DNA from: Cyclobacteriaceae bacterium
Lineage (GTDB): Bacteria > Bacteroidota > Bacteroidia > Cytophagales > Cyclobacteriaceae
NCBI GenBank assembly: GCA_025808415.1
Contig: CP075525.1
Location: forward strand, 3,209,501-3,273,500
Length of the DNA: 64,000 bases
Reading direction: 5' to 3'
Below the pieces are notes generated by a model that worked only from the letters and a program-made list of their open reading frames with translations, made no database searches and had not been told where the DNA came from. The position numbers were made by a program, and so were the translations under genes. Every line of letters begins with the position of its first letter. Position 1 is the first letter of the stretch. This document shows positions 51,700 to 61,600 of this stretch, in pieces.

Positions 51700-52104
51700 T
51701 CAGCGGTCGGTAAGCCGAAAAACAAATTTAAGCCCGGACCAGGTATCGTTTACTGCGCATACCTTTACATCCACTAAACCATTCTTTAGCCCAAAATCCC
51801 GTATTATGTTTTCGTTAAGATCGGTTGGCAGTTTTGAAGTTTTCTTTGGCCATGAAACCCACAACATGCCGTTTTTGCCAAGGTACCTTTTTGCATGCAG
51901 GAATGCCTTTTCAAAATCCACCCTTCTATCCGTAAAAAGATGAACCATATCCACTTCTCCCTTTAACTTTTCCATAACCGTAAGATGGTCAGGTAAAGGG
52001 CTTATCAGGTCAAAATAATCGTTCAAAGGGTTTAAAATATAAATCCTGAAGCCGGATTTTATACCCAGCTTTTTATTTAGGGGCGTTCCTGAATAGCCGG
52101 CCAT
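51700..52104 (-). CDS. DUF3052-family protein
   Basis: The 134-residue protein begins MAGYSGTPLNKKLGIKSGFR and contains MLWVSWPKKTSKLPTDLNEN, both diagnostic of DUF3052. Members are small cytoplasmic proteins of unknown biochemical role, found next to varied genes. The start is well supported by the family, yet it lies only 8 bases downstream of the stem of the strong terminator belonging to the preceding gene, which leaves no room for an ordinary promoter or ribosome site after it. Expression therefore probably depends on readthrough, or on a promoter overlapping the hairpin. Confidence 0.85.
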   Translation of the reverse strand: MAGYSGTPLNKKLGIKSGFRIYILNPLNDYFDLISPLPDHLTVMEKLKGEVDMVHLFTDRRVDFEKAFLHAKRYLGKNGMLWVSWPKKTSKLPTDLNENIIRDFGLKNGLVDVKVCAVNDTWSGLKFVFRLTDR

Positions 52105-52106
52105 AA

Positions 52107-52137
52107 TTAAAAAACCCTGACGGTTACCGTCAGGGTT
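52107..52137 (-). terminator. Strong hairpin terminator abutting the DUF3052 start
   Basis: AACCCTGACGG (52113-52123) and CCGTCAGGGTT (52127-52137) form a perfect 11-bp stem with a 3-base loop; on the minus strand it is followed by T's and then AATT and the ATG of DUF3052. It lies 23 bases after the stop of the lipoprotein gene at 52161. The core (CCCTG.CG) is shared with the rpmE2 terminator at 9673. Confidence 0.8.
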
Positions 52138-52160
52138 GGAGTTTTATTGGGAGGGTCGTG

Positions 52161-52727
52161 TTAGCGGTTGCCCATTTTTTCCATTTCCTTTTCAAAAGTT
52201 TGCTTAAACTTTTCGTAATCGTAATCGATTTTCAGGCGTTCTTCTTTTGAAAGGCTTTCGTGGTATTTGGATACAATGTCGCTGGCTGAAAGTTCAATTG
52301 CCACATACGTTTTGAAATTCCCTTTGTCAGTCTTCACTTGCTTTTCGCAGATGGTTTTAATACCCGACAAGGTTTGGTTAACGATGGTACGGTTCAACTG
52401 CTCAAAGCGTTCCTCGAGTTCTTCTTTGTTATTAAACTCTCGGGAAATCAGATAATTGTCGGTTACCGTTTTCACGGTTGATTGGATGCTGGCTGCCAAT
52501 TCAGCACGGGCATTGTCCATGGCCTTCTTTTTAGAAGCCACTAAGTCCATGCTTTCACCCAACGAATTTGCCCTGAAGAATTTGTTGTTGGTAAAATAAT
52601 CAGAGCCTGAACATGGAATATTTACTTCCACTTCGCCTTTCGGCAATTTTTCTTTTCCCTTACAACCTATCATTACGGCACCAGCCAGTGCAAACAGGAA
52701 GAGCGATGAATACGATAACTTTTTCAT
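52161..52727 (-). CDS. LPP20-like lipoprotein
   Basis: The 188-residue protein has a lipoprotein signal (MKKLSYSSLFLFALAGAVMI, lipobox MIGC at about 19-22) and a domain resembling LPP20 (about 40-150, MDLVASKKKAMDNARAELAASI and FKTYVAIELSASDI). LPP20 proteins are surface lipoproteins of unknown role first described in Helicobacter. The ATG at 52727 is the only ATG that keeps the signal. The next gene upstream (52795) has the same domain type, so the two may be paralogues in one operon, 67 bases apart. Confidence 0.7.
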   Translation of the reverse strand: MKKLSYSSLFLFALAGAVMIGCKGKEKLPKGEVEVNIPCSGSDYFTNNKFFRANSLGESMDLVASKKKAMDNARAELAASIQSTVKTVTDNYLISREFNNKEELEERFEQLNRTIVNQTLSGIKTICEKQVKTDKGNFKTYVAIELSASDIVSKYHESLSKEERLKIDYDYEKFKQTFEKEMEKMGNR

Positions 52728-52794
52728 ATGGATCAATTTTGGTTCTGGAGTTTACTTATACAATTATGAGACCAATTTAGGCAAAGGCTGTTAA

Positions 52795-54156
52795 TTATTG
52801 TAAAACATTGTTCAATAGTTCAGCCATGTGCTCTTTTTCAAGTGTTTCTATGGCTTTATTGTAAGCATCCTGGCTCGAGCGATCATAATCCAGGCCGTAT
52901 CCTTTTATACGATCCAGTGTTGTGGCATAGATTACGCGACCTTCACGCGCTTCCGTAACACGGATTACACCCGTTAAAAATGTTATATAGATGCTGCCGG
53001 AAACAGAACCCTTCTCAGAGTCTGCATTCACTTCCATCAACAGGTCAGCGCGTTGCCGATTGTTGGTAAATTCAAACCCTGCATTGGTAAGCAAATTTTT
53101 TAACCGGTTGGCAATCTGTGTCGAGTTTTTACCAATGCCCAACGATTTTTCAGTAGCCTCCAGGTAAACTACCGGGCGTTGAACTTTAAGGATTACCTGA
53201 GAGCCCGGTGCCTTAAGTGTTGAGGCAATCAAATTGTAAACCAACGAACCACTGGAGCCGCTAAGTGCATCGATGTTGAGCTTTACGCCCACCGTTTGTT
53301 CCAATTCGCGCGAAGTAATTTTATTTAACAGGATTTTTGCGCGACCTTGTTCATCGGTAATGTAGTCTGGAAAAACATCGCCCTGTCCCTTTTCAAAAGC
53401 CGCCCTCAACGGAAAATTAATTGCGGGTAGCCTGGTATCGGTAAAAAAAGCCTGAGCGGTAACAGACTGTCCATTAACATTCATCCGCCTGTTTATGGAC
53501 ATTTCAGTCGGTTCAACCTGTACCTGTACTTTACTCAACATGGATTTTATTGAGGCATAGAGCTCGTTTGTCAAAAGAACTTCGCGGTCATCTATTTTTA
53601 CCGGTATTGGTTCGCCTAAATATTTTTCAACGCTGCGAAATGCCTGAAAATAGAAACTGATGGCCTGCAACCTGGTACCCTCCTGTTCGGCCTTACGGGC
53701 CTTGGTGAAAAAATCGGTTGCCAGCGTTACGGCATTGCGCTTTTGTTCTTCTTTTATCTGGCGGTAGCGCTCTTTCGACAATCGCAAATACACCCAATAA
53801 TTCCGTTCATCTTCATAAGCCCCAACCTGCTCAAATTCTTCAATTTCATCGGCAGCCGATGTTTGTATGATTTGTTCATAACGTTCTTGGAAATCCTTGC
53901 GGTTTTCTTCCAGTGTGCTAAGTATCGAGGTGCTGGACACGGTTACCTTTATCTGCGAAACAAGGTCGTCTAAAGCGCTCTTTTTTGCCGCTTGCACATA
54001 ATTGTTTGTACCGTCTTTAAAACTTTGCCCCACACCAGTATAGTAACGAGGCTCGTTAAGTTGTCCGGTAAGCCACGCAGGTTTAGGGTCAACCGGCTGT
54101 ACCTTGGGGCTACAGGAAAAAAGAATCAAAAAAAACAATGTTATAATGCGGCTCAC
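52795..54156 (-). CDS. Larger LPP20-like lipoprotein
   Basis: The 453-residue protein opens with a short lipoprotein signal (MSRIITLFFLILFSC, lipobox LFSC) and a GTG start. Residues 25-140 form an LPP20-like domain (PAWLTGQLNEPRYYTGVGQS, NYVQAAKKSALDDLVSQIKV, NYWVYLRLSKERYRQIKEE). The middle region resembles a peptidoglycan-associated or curli-like assembly protein without clear match, with helical KAEQEGTRLQAISFYFQAF near 157-176. The C-terminal half ends with a region like CsgG-associated nucleation (ARREGRVIYATT type). It may take part in outer-membrane assembly or secretion with its neighbour. Function unknown. Confidence 0.65.
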   Translation of the reverse strand: MSRIITLFFLILFSCSPKVQPVDPKPAWLTGQLNEPRYYTGVGQSFKDGTNNYVQAAKKSALDDLVSQIKVTVSSTSILSTLEENRKDFQERYEQIIQTSAADEIEEFEQVGAYEDERNYWVYLRLSKERYRQIKEEQKRNAVTLATDFFTKARKAEQEGTRLQAISFYFQAFRSVEKYLGEPIPVKIDDREVLLTNELYASIKSMLSKVQVQVEPTEMSINRRMNVNGQSVTAQAFFTDTRLPAINFPLRAAFEKGQGDVFPDYITDEQGRAKILLNKITSRELEQTVGVKLNIDALSGSSGSLVYNLIASTLKAPGSQVILKVQRPVVYLEATEKSLGIGKNSTQIANRLKNLLTNAGFEFTNNRQRADLLMEVNADSEKGSVSGSIYITFLTGVIRVTEAREGRVIYATTLDRIKGYGLDYDRSSQDAYNKAIETLEKEHMAELLNNVLQ

Positions 54157-54292
54157 GAAATTTTTCGTTGATTTAACACGTTACAATTATGCTACTTCTG
54201 TGCCAAATTTTGAGGCTCTGAGCAAATCTAAGCCAAAATGATTATAAAAGTTGGTCGCGGATTTTTAATTTAGTGTGAAAATAATAAGGATT

Positions 54293-54796
54293 ATGAGAAC
54301 GTTCGTGGCGATTGTTTTAGGGATAGTACTGGTAGCCTGTCAGGAGAACCAACCCGCATTATCTGAATTTACCGGCAATGAGATAACCTACACCCTTCAG
54401 CCAGGGTCAGTTTATCCGATCAGTGGGTTGGTAACTTTTAAAGAACGGAAAGATGGTACCACAACTGTTGTCGTCAGCTTAGATGGAACCGAGGGGAATG
54501 TTCTTCTACCGGTTCATGTTCACCTTGGCGATATTAGTGCGGCCGATGCCGATGTAGCAGCCCTGCTTAACCCGGTTTTAGGGAAATCCGGAAAAAGTGA
54601 AACCCGCTTGGCCAAACTTGCCAGCGAAGAATCCATTTCGTATACAGATTTAATCAACCTAAATGCTTGTATTAAAATCCACCTTGCTGAATCAGGCCCT
54701 GACCGCGACATTATTTTAGCGGGAGGGAATATTGGTGCTGCAGCTTTACAAGGCGATGGAAGCCGGATGGACATTAGTGTTTGCAAAAGTGAATAG
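54293..54796 (+). CDS. Small lipoprotein with CHRD-like beta domain, unknown function
   Basis: The 167-residue protein has a lipoprotein signal (MRTFVAIVLGIVLVAC, lipobox LVAC). The remainder is beta-rich, with ITYTLQPGSVYPISGLVTF, a glycine-rich LPVHVHLGDISAADA and a C-terminal GGNIGAAALQGDGSRMD. This resembles the CHRD or Cu-Zn-SOD-like Greek-key style, but no metal histidine set (only HVH) is convincing. The ATG at 54293 is preferred over a GTG at 54275 because AAGGA lies just before it. It stands alone and is convergent with sdhB, with a bidirectional terminator between. Confidence 0.6.
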   Translation: MRTFVAIVLGIVLVACQENQPALSEFTGNEITYTLQPGSVYPISGLVTFKERKDGTTTVVVSLDGTEGNVLLPVHVHLGDISAADADVAALLNPVLGKSGKSETRLAKLASEESISYTDLINLNACIKIHLAESGPDRDIILAGGNIGAAALQGDGSRMDISVCKSE

Positions 54797-54819
54797 AAAA
54801 AAATTCAATCGTGATAAAT

Positions 54820-54852
54820 AAAAATGCCCTGATTTCCTCAGGGCATTTTTTT
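54820..54852 (+). terminator. Bidirectional terminator between the lipoprotein and sdhB
   Basis: AAAATGCCCTGA and TCAGGGCATTTT form a 12-bp stem around a 5-base loop with T runs on both strands. It ends sdhCAB in the minus direction and the lipoprotein gene in the plus direction; the sdhB stop lies at its edge. Confidence 0.85.
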
Positions 54853-55618
54853 ATTCACCTCCGCCTACCTGCCATTCATACGAACTCACCATAGAGGCAT
54901 AATACTCGCGGTTCATCCGGGCAATGTTGGTCACGCTTATACCTTTCGGGCACTCCGCTTCACAAGCCTTTGTATTGGTACAGGCACCAAAACCTTCGGC
55001 ATCCATTTGGGCAACCATACGCTCCACGCGCTCTTTGCGTTCAGGCTTGCCTTGTGGCAATAAAGCAAACTGCGAAACTTTAGCACTAACAAAGAGCATG
55101 GCTGAAGCATTTTTGCACGCTGCAACACATGCGCCACAACCAATACAGGTTGCTGCATCGAAAGCTTCATCGGCAATTTTCTTTGGAATAGGGATTTCAT
55201 TGGCATCAGGCACCCCTCCGGTATTTACCGAAACATAACCTCCAGCCTGTTGGATCCTGTCAAATGCACTGCGATCAACGACCAGGTCTTTTATAACCGG
55301 AAAGGCCTTTGCCCGCCATGGTTCAATGGTAATAGTCTCACCATCTTTGAAACTGCGCATATGCAATTGGCACGTTGTGGTTTGAAGCGGCCCGTGCGGA
55401 TGACCATTAATGTACAATGAGCACATACCGCAAATGCCTTCGCGGCAATCATGATCAAAATGAACAGGTTCCTCTCCTTTTTTGATCAGGTCGGTGTTTA
55501 ACACATCCAACATCTCCAGAAATGACATGTCGGGTGATGCATGATCATGCTGGTAGGTTTTGAAACCTCCCTTATCATTTGGTCCTTTTTGTCTCCAGAT
55601 CTTTAATGTAACCTTCAT
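54851..55618 (-). CDS. sdhB: Succinate dehydrogenase / fumarate reductase iron-sulfur subunit
   Basis: The 255-residue protein has the 2Fe-2S ligands CREGICGMC (about 59-67) with a further cysteine at CQLH, then two clusters [14 protein letters not shown] and [10 protein letters not shown] for 4Fe-4S and 3Fe-4S. It passes electrons from the flavoprotein to quinone. The start ATG at 55618 is 4 bases after the sdhA stop. Together with the single-subunit membrane anchor this is a type B complex II. Confidence 0.97.
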   Translation of the reverse strand: MKVTLKIWRQKGPNDKGGFKTYQHDHASPDMSFLEMLDVLNTDLIKKGEEPVHFDHDCREGICGMCSLYINGHPHGPLQTTTCQLHMRSFKDGETITIEPWRAKAFPVIKDLVVDRSAFDRIQQAGGYVSVNTGGVPDANEIPIPKKIADEAFDAATCIGCGACVAACKNASAMLFVSAKVSQFALLPQGKPERKERVERMVAQMDAEGFGACTNTKACEAECPKGISVTNIARMNREYYASMVSSYEWQVGGGE

Positions 55619-55622
55619 ATTA

Positions 55623-57545
55623 TTACTTATAGCTACGTTGAGTAAGTTTTACATTTTCAAAAATCAAAGGTTCCTTGTGAAGAACTTCCGGCTGGTTATC
55701 GCCTTTGTATTCCCAAGCTGCCACATAAGCGAATTCATCGTCTTTGCGTCTTGCTTCACCATCTTCTGTGGCCGATTCTTCGCGAAAGTGCCCACCACAC
55801 GACTCAGAGCGGTTAAGGGCGTCATCTACCATCAATTCACCCAATTCAATAAAATCAGCTACGCGATTGGCCTTTTCAAGTTCCATGTTAAGTTCGTTGC
55901 CTCCGCCTAATACATTCACATTGGTCCAGAACTCCGCCTTTATTTCCTGTATTTTTTTCTTCGCTGTTTTTAAGCCTTGTTCGTTGCGTGACATACCGCA
56001 ATACTCCCACATGGTTAAGCCCAACTCGCGGTGGAATTCGTCAACGGTTTTCTTTCCCTTAATGGAAAGAAGCTTATTGATGCGATCGCTGGTTTGTTTA
56101 ATGGCCTCCTGGAACTCCGGCCTGTCGGTACTTACTTTTTCATAAGGCATGCCGGCTAAATAATCGCCAATGGTATACGGTATTACAAAATACCCGTCAG
56201 CTAATCCCTGCATCAAGGCACTTGCGCCCAGGCGATTGGCCCCATGATCGGAAAAGTTGGCCTCACCCAACGCATATAAGCCGGGCACATTCGTCATAAG
56301 GTTATAATCAACCCAAAGCCCGCCCATCGTATAGTGCACAGCGGGGAAGATCATCATGGGTGCCTCGTATGGATTATCACCGGTAATCTGTTGGTACATA
56401 TCAAACAGGTTTCCATACTTCGCCTCGATCGTTTTTTTTCCATCACGTTTGATGGCATCGGAGAAGTCAAGGAAAACGGCAAGCCCCGTTGCACCCACGC
56501 CCCTACCTTCATCGCAAACCATTTTGGCATTGCGAGAGGCCACATCGCGTGGTACCAGGTTTCCAAATGAAGGGTATCTTCTTTCCAGGAAATAATCACG
56601 CTCCGATTCGGGGATATTAACTGCATCAGCAGCCTTAAGACCTGGCCGCGCCACCTTAGGCACCCATACACGGCCATCGTTACGTAACGATTCTGACATG
56701 AGCGTAAGTTTCGACTGGTGATCACCTGAAACGGGTATACAGGTAGGGTGTATTTGCGTGTAGCACGGATTACCAAACAAAGCACCTTTTTTATGGGCCC
56801 TCCATGCGGCTGTTACGTTTGATCCTTTTGCGTTGGTGGATAAATAAAACACATTACCATAGCCACCCGTACATAACAGTACGGCATGAGCGCTATGTGC
56901 CTCAATTTTTCCCGTTAATAAATCACGTGTGATAATGCCCCTTGCTTTGCCATCCACTAAAACCACGTCCAGCATTTCGGTACGGCTATACATTTTTACT
57001 TTGCCGTTGGCAATCTGACGGTTCATGGCAGAGTAAGCACCCAATAACAGTTGCTGCCCGGTTTGGCCACGGGCATAAAATGTACGCGATACCTGCGCAC
57101 CACCAAACGAACGGTTAGCCAATAAACCACCGTATTCGCGGGCAAAGGGAACACCCTGCGCTACACATTGATCGATTATGTTTACGCTTACCTCCGCTAA
57201 TCTATAGACATTGCCCTCACGCGCACGGTAATCCCCACCTTTAATGGTATCGTAGAAGAGGCGGTAGATGCTATCGCCATCATTCTGATAATTTTTTGCT
57301 GCATTGATACCGCCCTGTGCTGCAATACTGTGTGCCCTGCGCGGGCTATCCTGAAAGCAAAATGCTTTTACGTTATAGCCTAATTCCGCCAGCGATGCTG
57401 CAGCGGAGGCACCTGCCAGGCCGGTACCCACCACAATAACATCGTACTTACGCTTGTTGGCGGGGTTAACGAGCTTGAGGTTAAATTTATGCTTCGTCCA
57501 TTTTTCCGCGAGTGGACCTTCGGGAATTTTAGAATCTAATGTCAT
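55623..57545 (-). CDS. sdhA: Succinate dehydrogenase / fumarate reductase flavoprotein subunit
   Basis: The 640-residue protein starts with the FAD-binding Rossmann fold [20 protein letters not shown] (about 34-53), has the FAD-histidine region [15 protein letters not shown] with the covalent-flavin histidine, and catalytic blocks [14 protein letters not shown] and [15 protein letters not shown] with the active-site arginine/histidine pair ([10 protein letters not shown] later). It oxidises succinate to fumarate (or the reverse) on the inner face of the inner membrane in the TCA cycle. Stop of sdhC is 19 bases before its ATG, and sdhB follows after 4 bases. Confidence 0.97.
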   Translation of the reverse strand: MTLDSKIPEGPLAEKWTKHKFNLKLVNPANKRKYDVIVVGTGLAGASAAASLAELGYNVKAFCFQDSPRRAHSIAAQGGINAAKNYQNDGDSIYRLFYDTIKGGDYRAREGNVYRLAEVSVNIIDQCVAQGVPFAREYGGLLANRSFGGAQVSRTFYARGQTGQQLLLGAYSAMNRQIANGKVKMYSRTEMLDVVLVDGKARGIITRDLLTGKIEAHSAHAVLLCTGGYGNVFYLSTNAKGSNVTAAWRAHKKGALFGNPCYTQIHPTCIPVSGDHQSKLTLMSESLRNDGRVWVPKVARPGLKAADAVNIPESERDYFLERRYPSFGNLVPRDVASRNAKMVCDEGRGVGATGLAVFLDFSDAIKRDGKKTIEAKYGNLFDMYQQITGDNPYEAPMMIFPAVHYTMGGLWVDYNLMTNVPGLYALGEANFSDHGANRLGASALMQGLADGYFVIPYTIGDYLAGMPYEKVSTDRPEFQEAIKQTSDRINKLLSIKGKKTVDEFHRELGLTMWEYCGMSRNEQGLKTAKKKIQEIKAEFWTNVNVLGGGNELNMELEKANRVADFIELGELMVDDALNRSESCGGHFREESATEDGEARRKDDEFAYVAAWEYKGDNQPEVLHKEPLIFENVKLTQRSYK

Positions 57546-57564
57546 ATCTGTTTAAGCAATTGAA

Positions 57565-58245
57565 TTAAAAATCAAAAAACATAGCTATCGGAATCAACGC
57601 GAAAAGCACAGGAACGATAATCGCAAATGCTCTTCCAACGAAACTTATAACAGCGTTGTATTTAAGATGGTTTAGCCCGAGGGTTTGAAAAGCACTTTCG
57701 AACCCGTGCCATAAGTGAAAGGCAAGTGCTCCCATACAAAACACATACACACCCACATACCACGATTTTGAAAACCAATAATCAACCAAGGAGGCCAGGT
57801 CGCGAACCTGCTTACCATCGTAGTCGACTACCGGCACGGAGCCAAAATGCATTTGCGCCCAAAAATCTTTTAAATGCACCACAATAAAAATGAGAACCAA
57901 GGTGCCTAATATACCCATATTGCGCGATGCCCATATAGATGATTTGCTACTGGTTACAGCGTAGCGCTCACTACCACGTGCATTCCGGTTTTTTATGGTT
58001 AGAAAAAGGGCAACAAAAACATGAAGCAAGATGAAGAAAAAATTACCCTTTGAAATAAATTGAATGAGGCCGTTGGTGCTCATGAACTCTGCATAGATGT
58101 TGAATGCCTTGCCCCCGTCATCCTTCAACAATTGCAGGTTGCCGGCCAAATGGACCGCTAAAAATAAAATCAGAAAAAGGCCTGTAAGGGCCATCAGTAG
58201 TTTCCTGCCCAACGTACTGGATAGGAATTTTGTAAACCATGTCAT
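57565..58245 (-). CDS. sdhC: Succinate dehydrogenase cytochrome b subunit, type B
   Basis: The 226-residue membrane protein starts MTWFTKFLSSTLGRKLLMAL and has about five hydrophobic spans. Histidines in LAVHLAGNLQ, LLHVFVALF, VVHLKDFWAQMHFG and FHLWHGFESAFQ are the usual heme b ligands of the single-subunit (type B, Wolinella/Bacillus style) anchor. It holds SdhAB on the membrane and reduces or oxidises menaquinone. It is the first gene of sdhCAB, with a promoter candidate 30-60 bases upstream. Confidence 0.94.
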   Translation of the reverse strand: MTWFTKFLSSTLGRKLLMALTGLFLILFLAVHLAGNLQLLKDDGGKAFNIYAEFMSTNGLIQFISKGNFFFILLHVFVALFLTIKNRNARGSERYAVTSSKSSIWASRNMGILGTLVLIFIVVHLKDFWAQMHFGSVPVVDYDGKQVRDLASLVDYWFSKSWYVGVYVFCMGALAFHLWHGFESAFQTLGLNHLKYNAVISFVGRAFAIIVPVLFALIPIAMFFDF

Positions 58246-58274
58246 AGGAACTTCAGTAGTTTATGCTCAACGCA

Positions 58275-58305
58275 TAAAAATACTCCTGCAACGCTTATGA
58301 ACCAA
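58275..58305 (-). promoter_or_regulatory. Probable promoter of sdhCAB
   Basis: On the minus strand TTG (58305-58303), a 20-base spacer and TATTTTTA (58282-58275; one mismatch to TAnnTTTG) lie upstream of the sdhC ATG at 58245. Confidence 0.55.
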
Positions 58306-58352
58306 AGAAGGATTTAGTTTAAAGGGATTCTAAATACTGAAATGAATTTTGT

Positions 58353-58463
58353 TTAACGCATCCATTCAAATACGAGCACGATTAATGTAATGATGACGAT
58401 CATCACCAGCAAAAACCATTCACGCCTCAGGAAATCAGCCACCTTGTTGAATATGCGTTTCAT
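58353..58463 (-). CDS. Possible 36-residue single-span membrane peptide
   Basis: An ATG at 58463 opens a 36-codon frame ending in TAA. The peptide has a basic start (MKRIFNKVADFLRREW) and a strongly hydrophobic middle (FLLVMIVIITLIVLVF, about 17-32) ending EWMR, the profile of a single-span membrane peptide. No other gene occupies this 425-base intergenic region. There is no strong ribosome site and the peptide is short, so chance cannot be excluded. The region also contains the sdh promoter and an inverted repeat before dnaE. Confidence 0.45.
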   Translation of the reverse strand: MKRIFNKVADFLRREWFLLVMIVIITLIVLVFEWMR

Positions 58464-58576
58464 TGGGATCTTGTTTGATTTGTTTGGTCACACAGTGCCA
58501 AAAGCAAGCCCAAAAAGATAAAAAATTGATTATCAGGATTTTAAATATTTTATTATAGTTCATTATTGAGATTTTT

Positions 58577-58610
58577 TTCCCATTTTAAAACATTTGTTCA
58601 TTAATGGGAA
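58577..58610. repeat. 8-bp inverted repeat upstream of dnaE
   Basis: TTCCCATT (58577-58584) and AATGGGAA (58603-58610) are perfect inverted copies with an 18-base spacer, 61-94 bases before the dnaE start. Could be an operator with two half-sites or a weak hairpin. Confidence 0.35.
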
Positions 58611-58670
58611 TAGATTTAATCTGCCAAAGCCATTACTTTTACAGTTTTCAACCACCACGAAAACAACCTG

Positions 58671-61600
58671 ATGTACCTGATTTTTGACACGGAAACCACC
58701 GGGGTTCCGCATAATAAGACTGCACCCATAACCGACCTTGATAACTGGCCAAGGCTTGTACAGTTGGCCTGGCAACTGCACGACCACGCAGGTAAACTCC
58801 TTGCTCAAAACAACTTCGTTATAAAACCGGAAGGTTTTAACATTCCTTACAAGGCCGAGCAAATCCACGGCATTTCAACCCAACGCGCACAGGAAGAAGG
58901 GCACGACCTGAAAACCGTGCTGGGCAAATTCTTAAATGATCTTGGGCAAACTTCGGTTTTAGTTGGTCATAACATCGAATTCGACATCAACATCATTGGC
59001 GCGGAACTGATCCGCAAAAACATTGTACCTGAAAAATTTCTTAGCCTAACTAAAGTTGACACCGGGTTATCATCCATTGAATTCTGTCAGCTACCCGGAG
59101 GCATAGGCGGGCGGTTAAAAATGCCCCGATTAGTTGAACTTCACAAAAAACTATTCGGAAAAGATTTTGGTGATGCGCACGATGCATCGTACGATGTTGC
59201 CGCCACAGCACGCTGTTACTTTGGCCTGCTGCAGAAAAAAGTACTGAAACCTTTTGACGCTACCCCCCTTTCAGAAATTATTTATGAAGAACCCCGGTTG
59301 GATGAAGCCAACTTTGTAAAACGCAAACGAAAAAAAGATGCAGGCTACTCACTGGACGATAACGATGCCGATACCATTGACAGTCCGTTTTGTCATTTGC
59401 ATGTACACTCGCAATACTCCGTGCTCCAGGCTACCCCTGAAATAAAAGCGCTCGTCACCAAGGCCAAATCGCTGAACATGCCTGCCCTAGCCCTCACCGA
59501 TTTCGGCAACCTGTATGGTGCATTCAAATTTGTTCGTGAAGCTCTGACGCATGAAATAAAACCCATTGTTGGCTGTGAGTTTTACCTGGCAGATGAACGA
59601 AAGAAATTAAAATTCACGAAAGACAATCCGGATAAACGCTATACGCAAGTATTGCTTGCAAAAAATAAAAGCGGCTATCAAAACCTGGCCATACTTAGTT
59701 CGCTGGGGTTTACTGAAGGTTTATACGGCATCTATCCGCGAATCGATAAAGAACTTGTTGCCCAATATAAACACGACCTGATTGCCACTACCGGAAACCT
59801 TTCCAGTGAAATACCACACTTGATTTTGCACGTAGGTGAACGCCAGGCTGAGGAAGCGTTTGTATGGTGGCATAAACAGTTCGGTGATGACTTCTACATC
59901 GAACTAAACCGACACGGCCTGGCCGAAGAAGATCATGTGAATGACGTGTTGCTCGGTTTTGCACAAAAATATAAGGTGAAATATTTTGCAGCCAATGAAA
60001 CCTATTACATCGACAAGGAGGAATCGAATGCGCATGATGTTTTGTTGTGCATAAAAGAAGGTGAATTCAAGTCCACTCCAATAGGTGAAGGGCGTGGTTA
60101 CCGGTATGGCCTGCCAAACAACGAGTTCTACCTCAAGTCGCAGGAGGAAATGAAATCCATTTTCCGCGATTTGCCCGAAGCCATCGAAACCATTCAGGAA
60201 ATTATTAATAAGATTGAAGCGTATTCCCTCGAACGACAGGTAGCGCTGCCAAAGTTTGAAATCCCAAAAGGCTTTGCATCGGAAGATGATTACTTGAAAC
60301 ACCTGACCTACGAAGGTGCTAAAAAGAAGTACGGTGAAATAACACCTTTATTACAGGAACGATTAGACTTTGAACTGGAAACCATTCGTAAAACCGGATA
60401 TCCGGGATATTTTCTAATCGTGCAGGATTTCACTTCCAAAGCACGCGACATGGGTGTTTCGGTTGGGCCGGGGCGCGGTTCGGCAGCCGGCTCGGCTGTT
60501 GCTTATTGTATTGGCATTACCAACGTTGACCCTATTAAATACGATTTACTGTTTGAGCGTTTTCTTAACCCCGACCGGGTTTCATTGCCCGATATTGATA
60601 TCGACTTTGATGATGAGGGGCGCGACAAGGTGCTGAATTATGTTATTGATAAATACGGAAAAGACCAGGTTGCCCAGATTATCACCTATGGAACCATGGC
60701 TGCCAAGTCATCTATACGTGATTGTGCGCGTGTCATGCAACTCTCCCTGGCCGATGCCAACTACCTCGCCAAGATGGTACCGGAACGACCGGGCACTACA
60801 CTCGATGCTGCTTTTAAGGAAGTGAAAGAGTTGGCTGATTTTAAAAATGGCACTGACCTGAAAGCCGATGTTTTAAAACAAGCCATTGTGTTGGAAGGCT
60901 CCGTGCGCAACACTGGCACCCATGCCTGCGGGGTTATCATTACGCCCGATGCCCTCACCAAATTTGTTCCTGTAGCTACGGCAAAAGATTCCAGCATGCT
61001 GGTAACGCAATTTGACAACAGTGTGGTGGAGAGTGCCGGGCTTTTAAAAATGGACTTTTTAGGGTTAACCACATTATCTATTATTAACACGGCTTTAAAG
61101 AATATCAAAAAGAGTAGAAGAATAGAAATAGATATTGATGCCGTACCGCTGGATGATGAAAAAACCTATCAGCTTTTTCAGCGTGGTGAAACCTCCGGAA
61201 CATTTCAATTTGAAAGTCCGGGTATGCAAAAATATTTGCGCCAATTAAAACCCGATAAGTTTGAGGACCTGATTGCCATGAACGCCCTTTACCGGCCAGG
61301 CCCGATGGAATACATTCCGGCATTCATCAACCGCAAGCACGGTCGCGAACCAATAAAATACGATTTGCCGGAAATGGAAGAATTTCTTGCCGAAACGTAT
61401 GGCATTACGGTATACCAGGAGCAAGTAATGTTGCTTTCACAAAAGCTGGCCAACTTCAGCAAAGGCGATGCAGACGTGTTGCGAAAGGCCATGGGTAAAA
61501 AGCAAAAGAGCGTTCTCGATAAAATGAAGGATAAGTTTATCGAAGGCTGTAAAGCCAATGGGCATGCGCAGGAAATCTGCGAAAAAATTTGGGTAGACTG

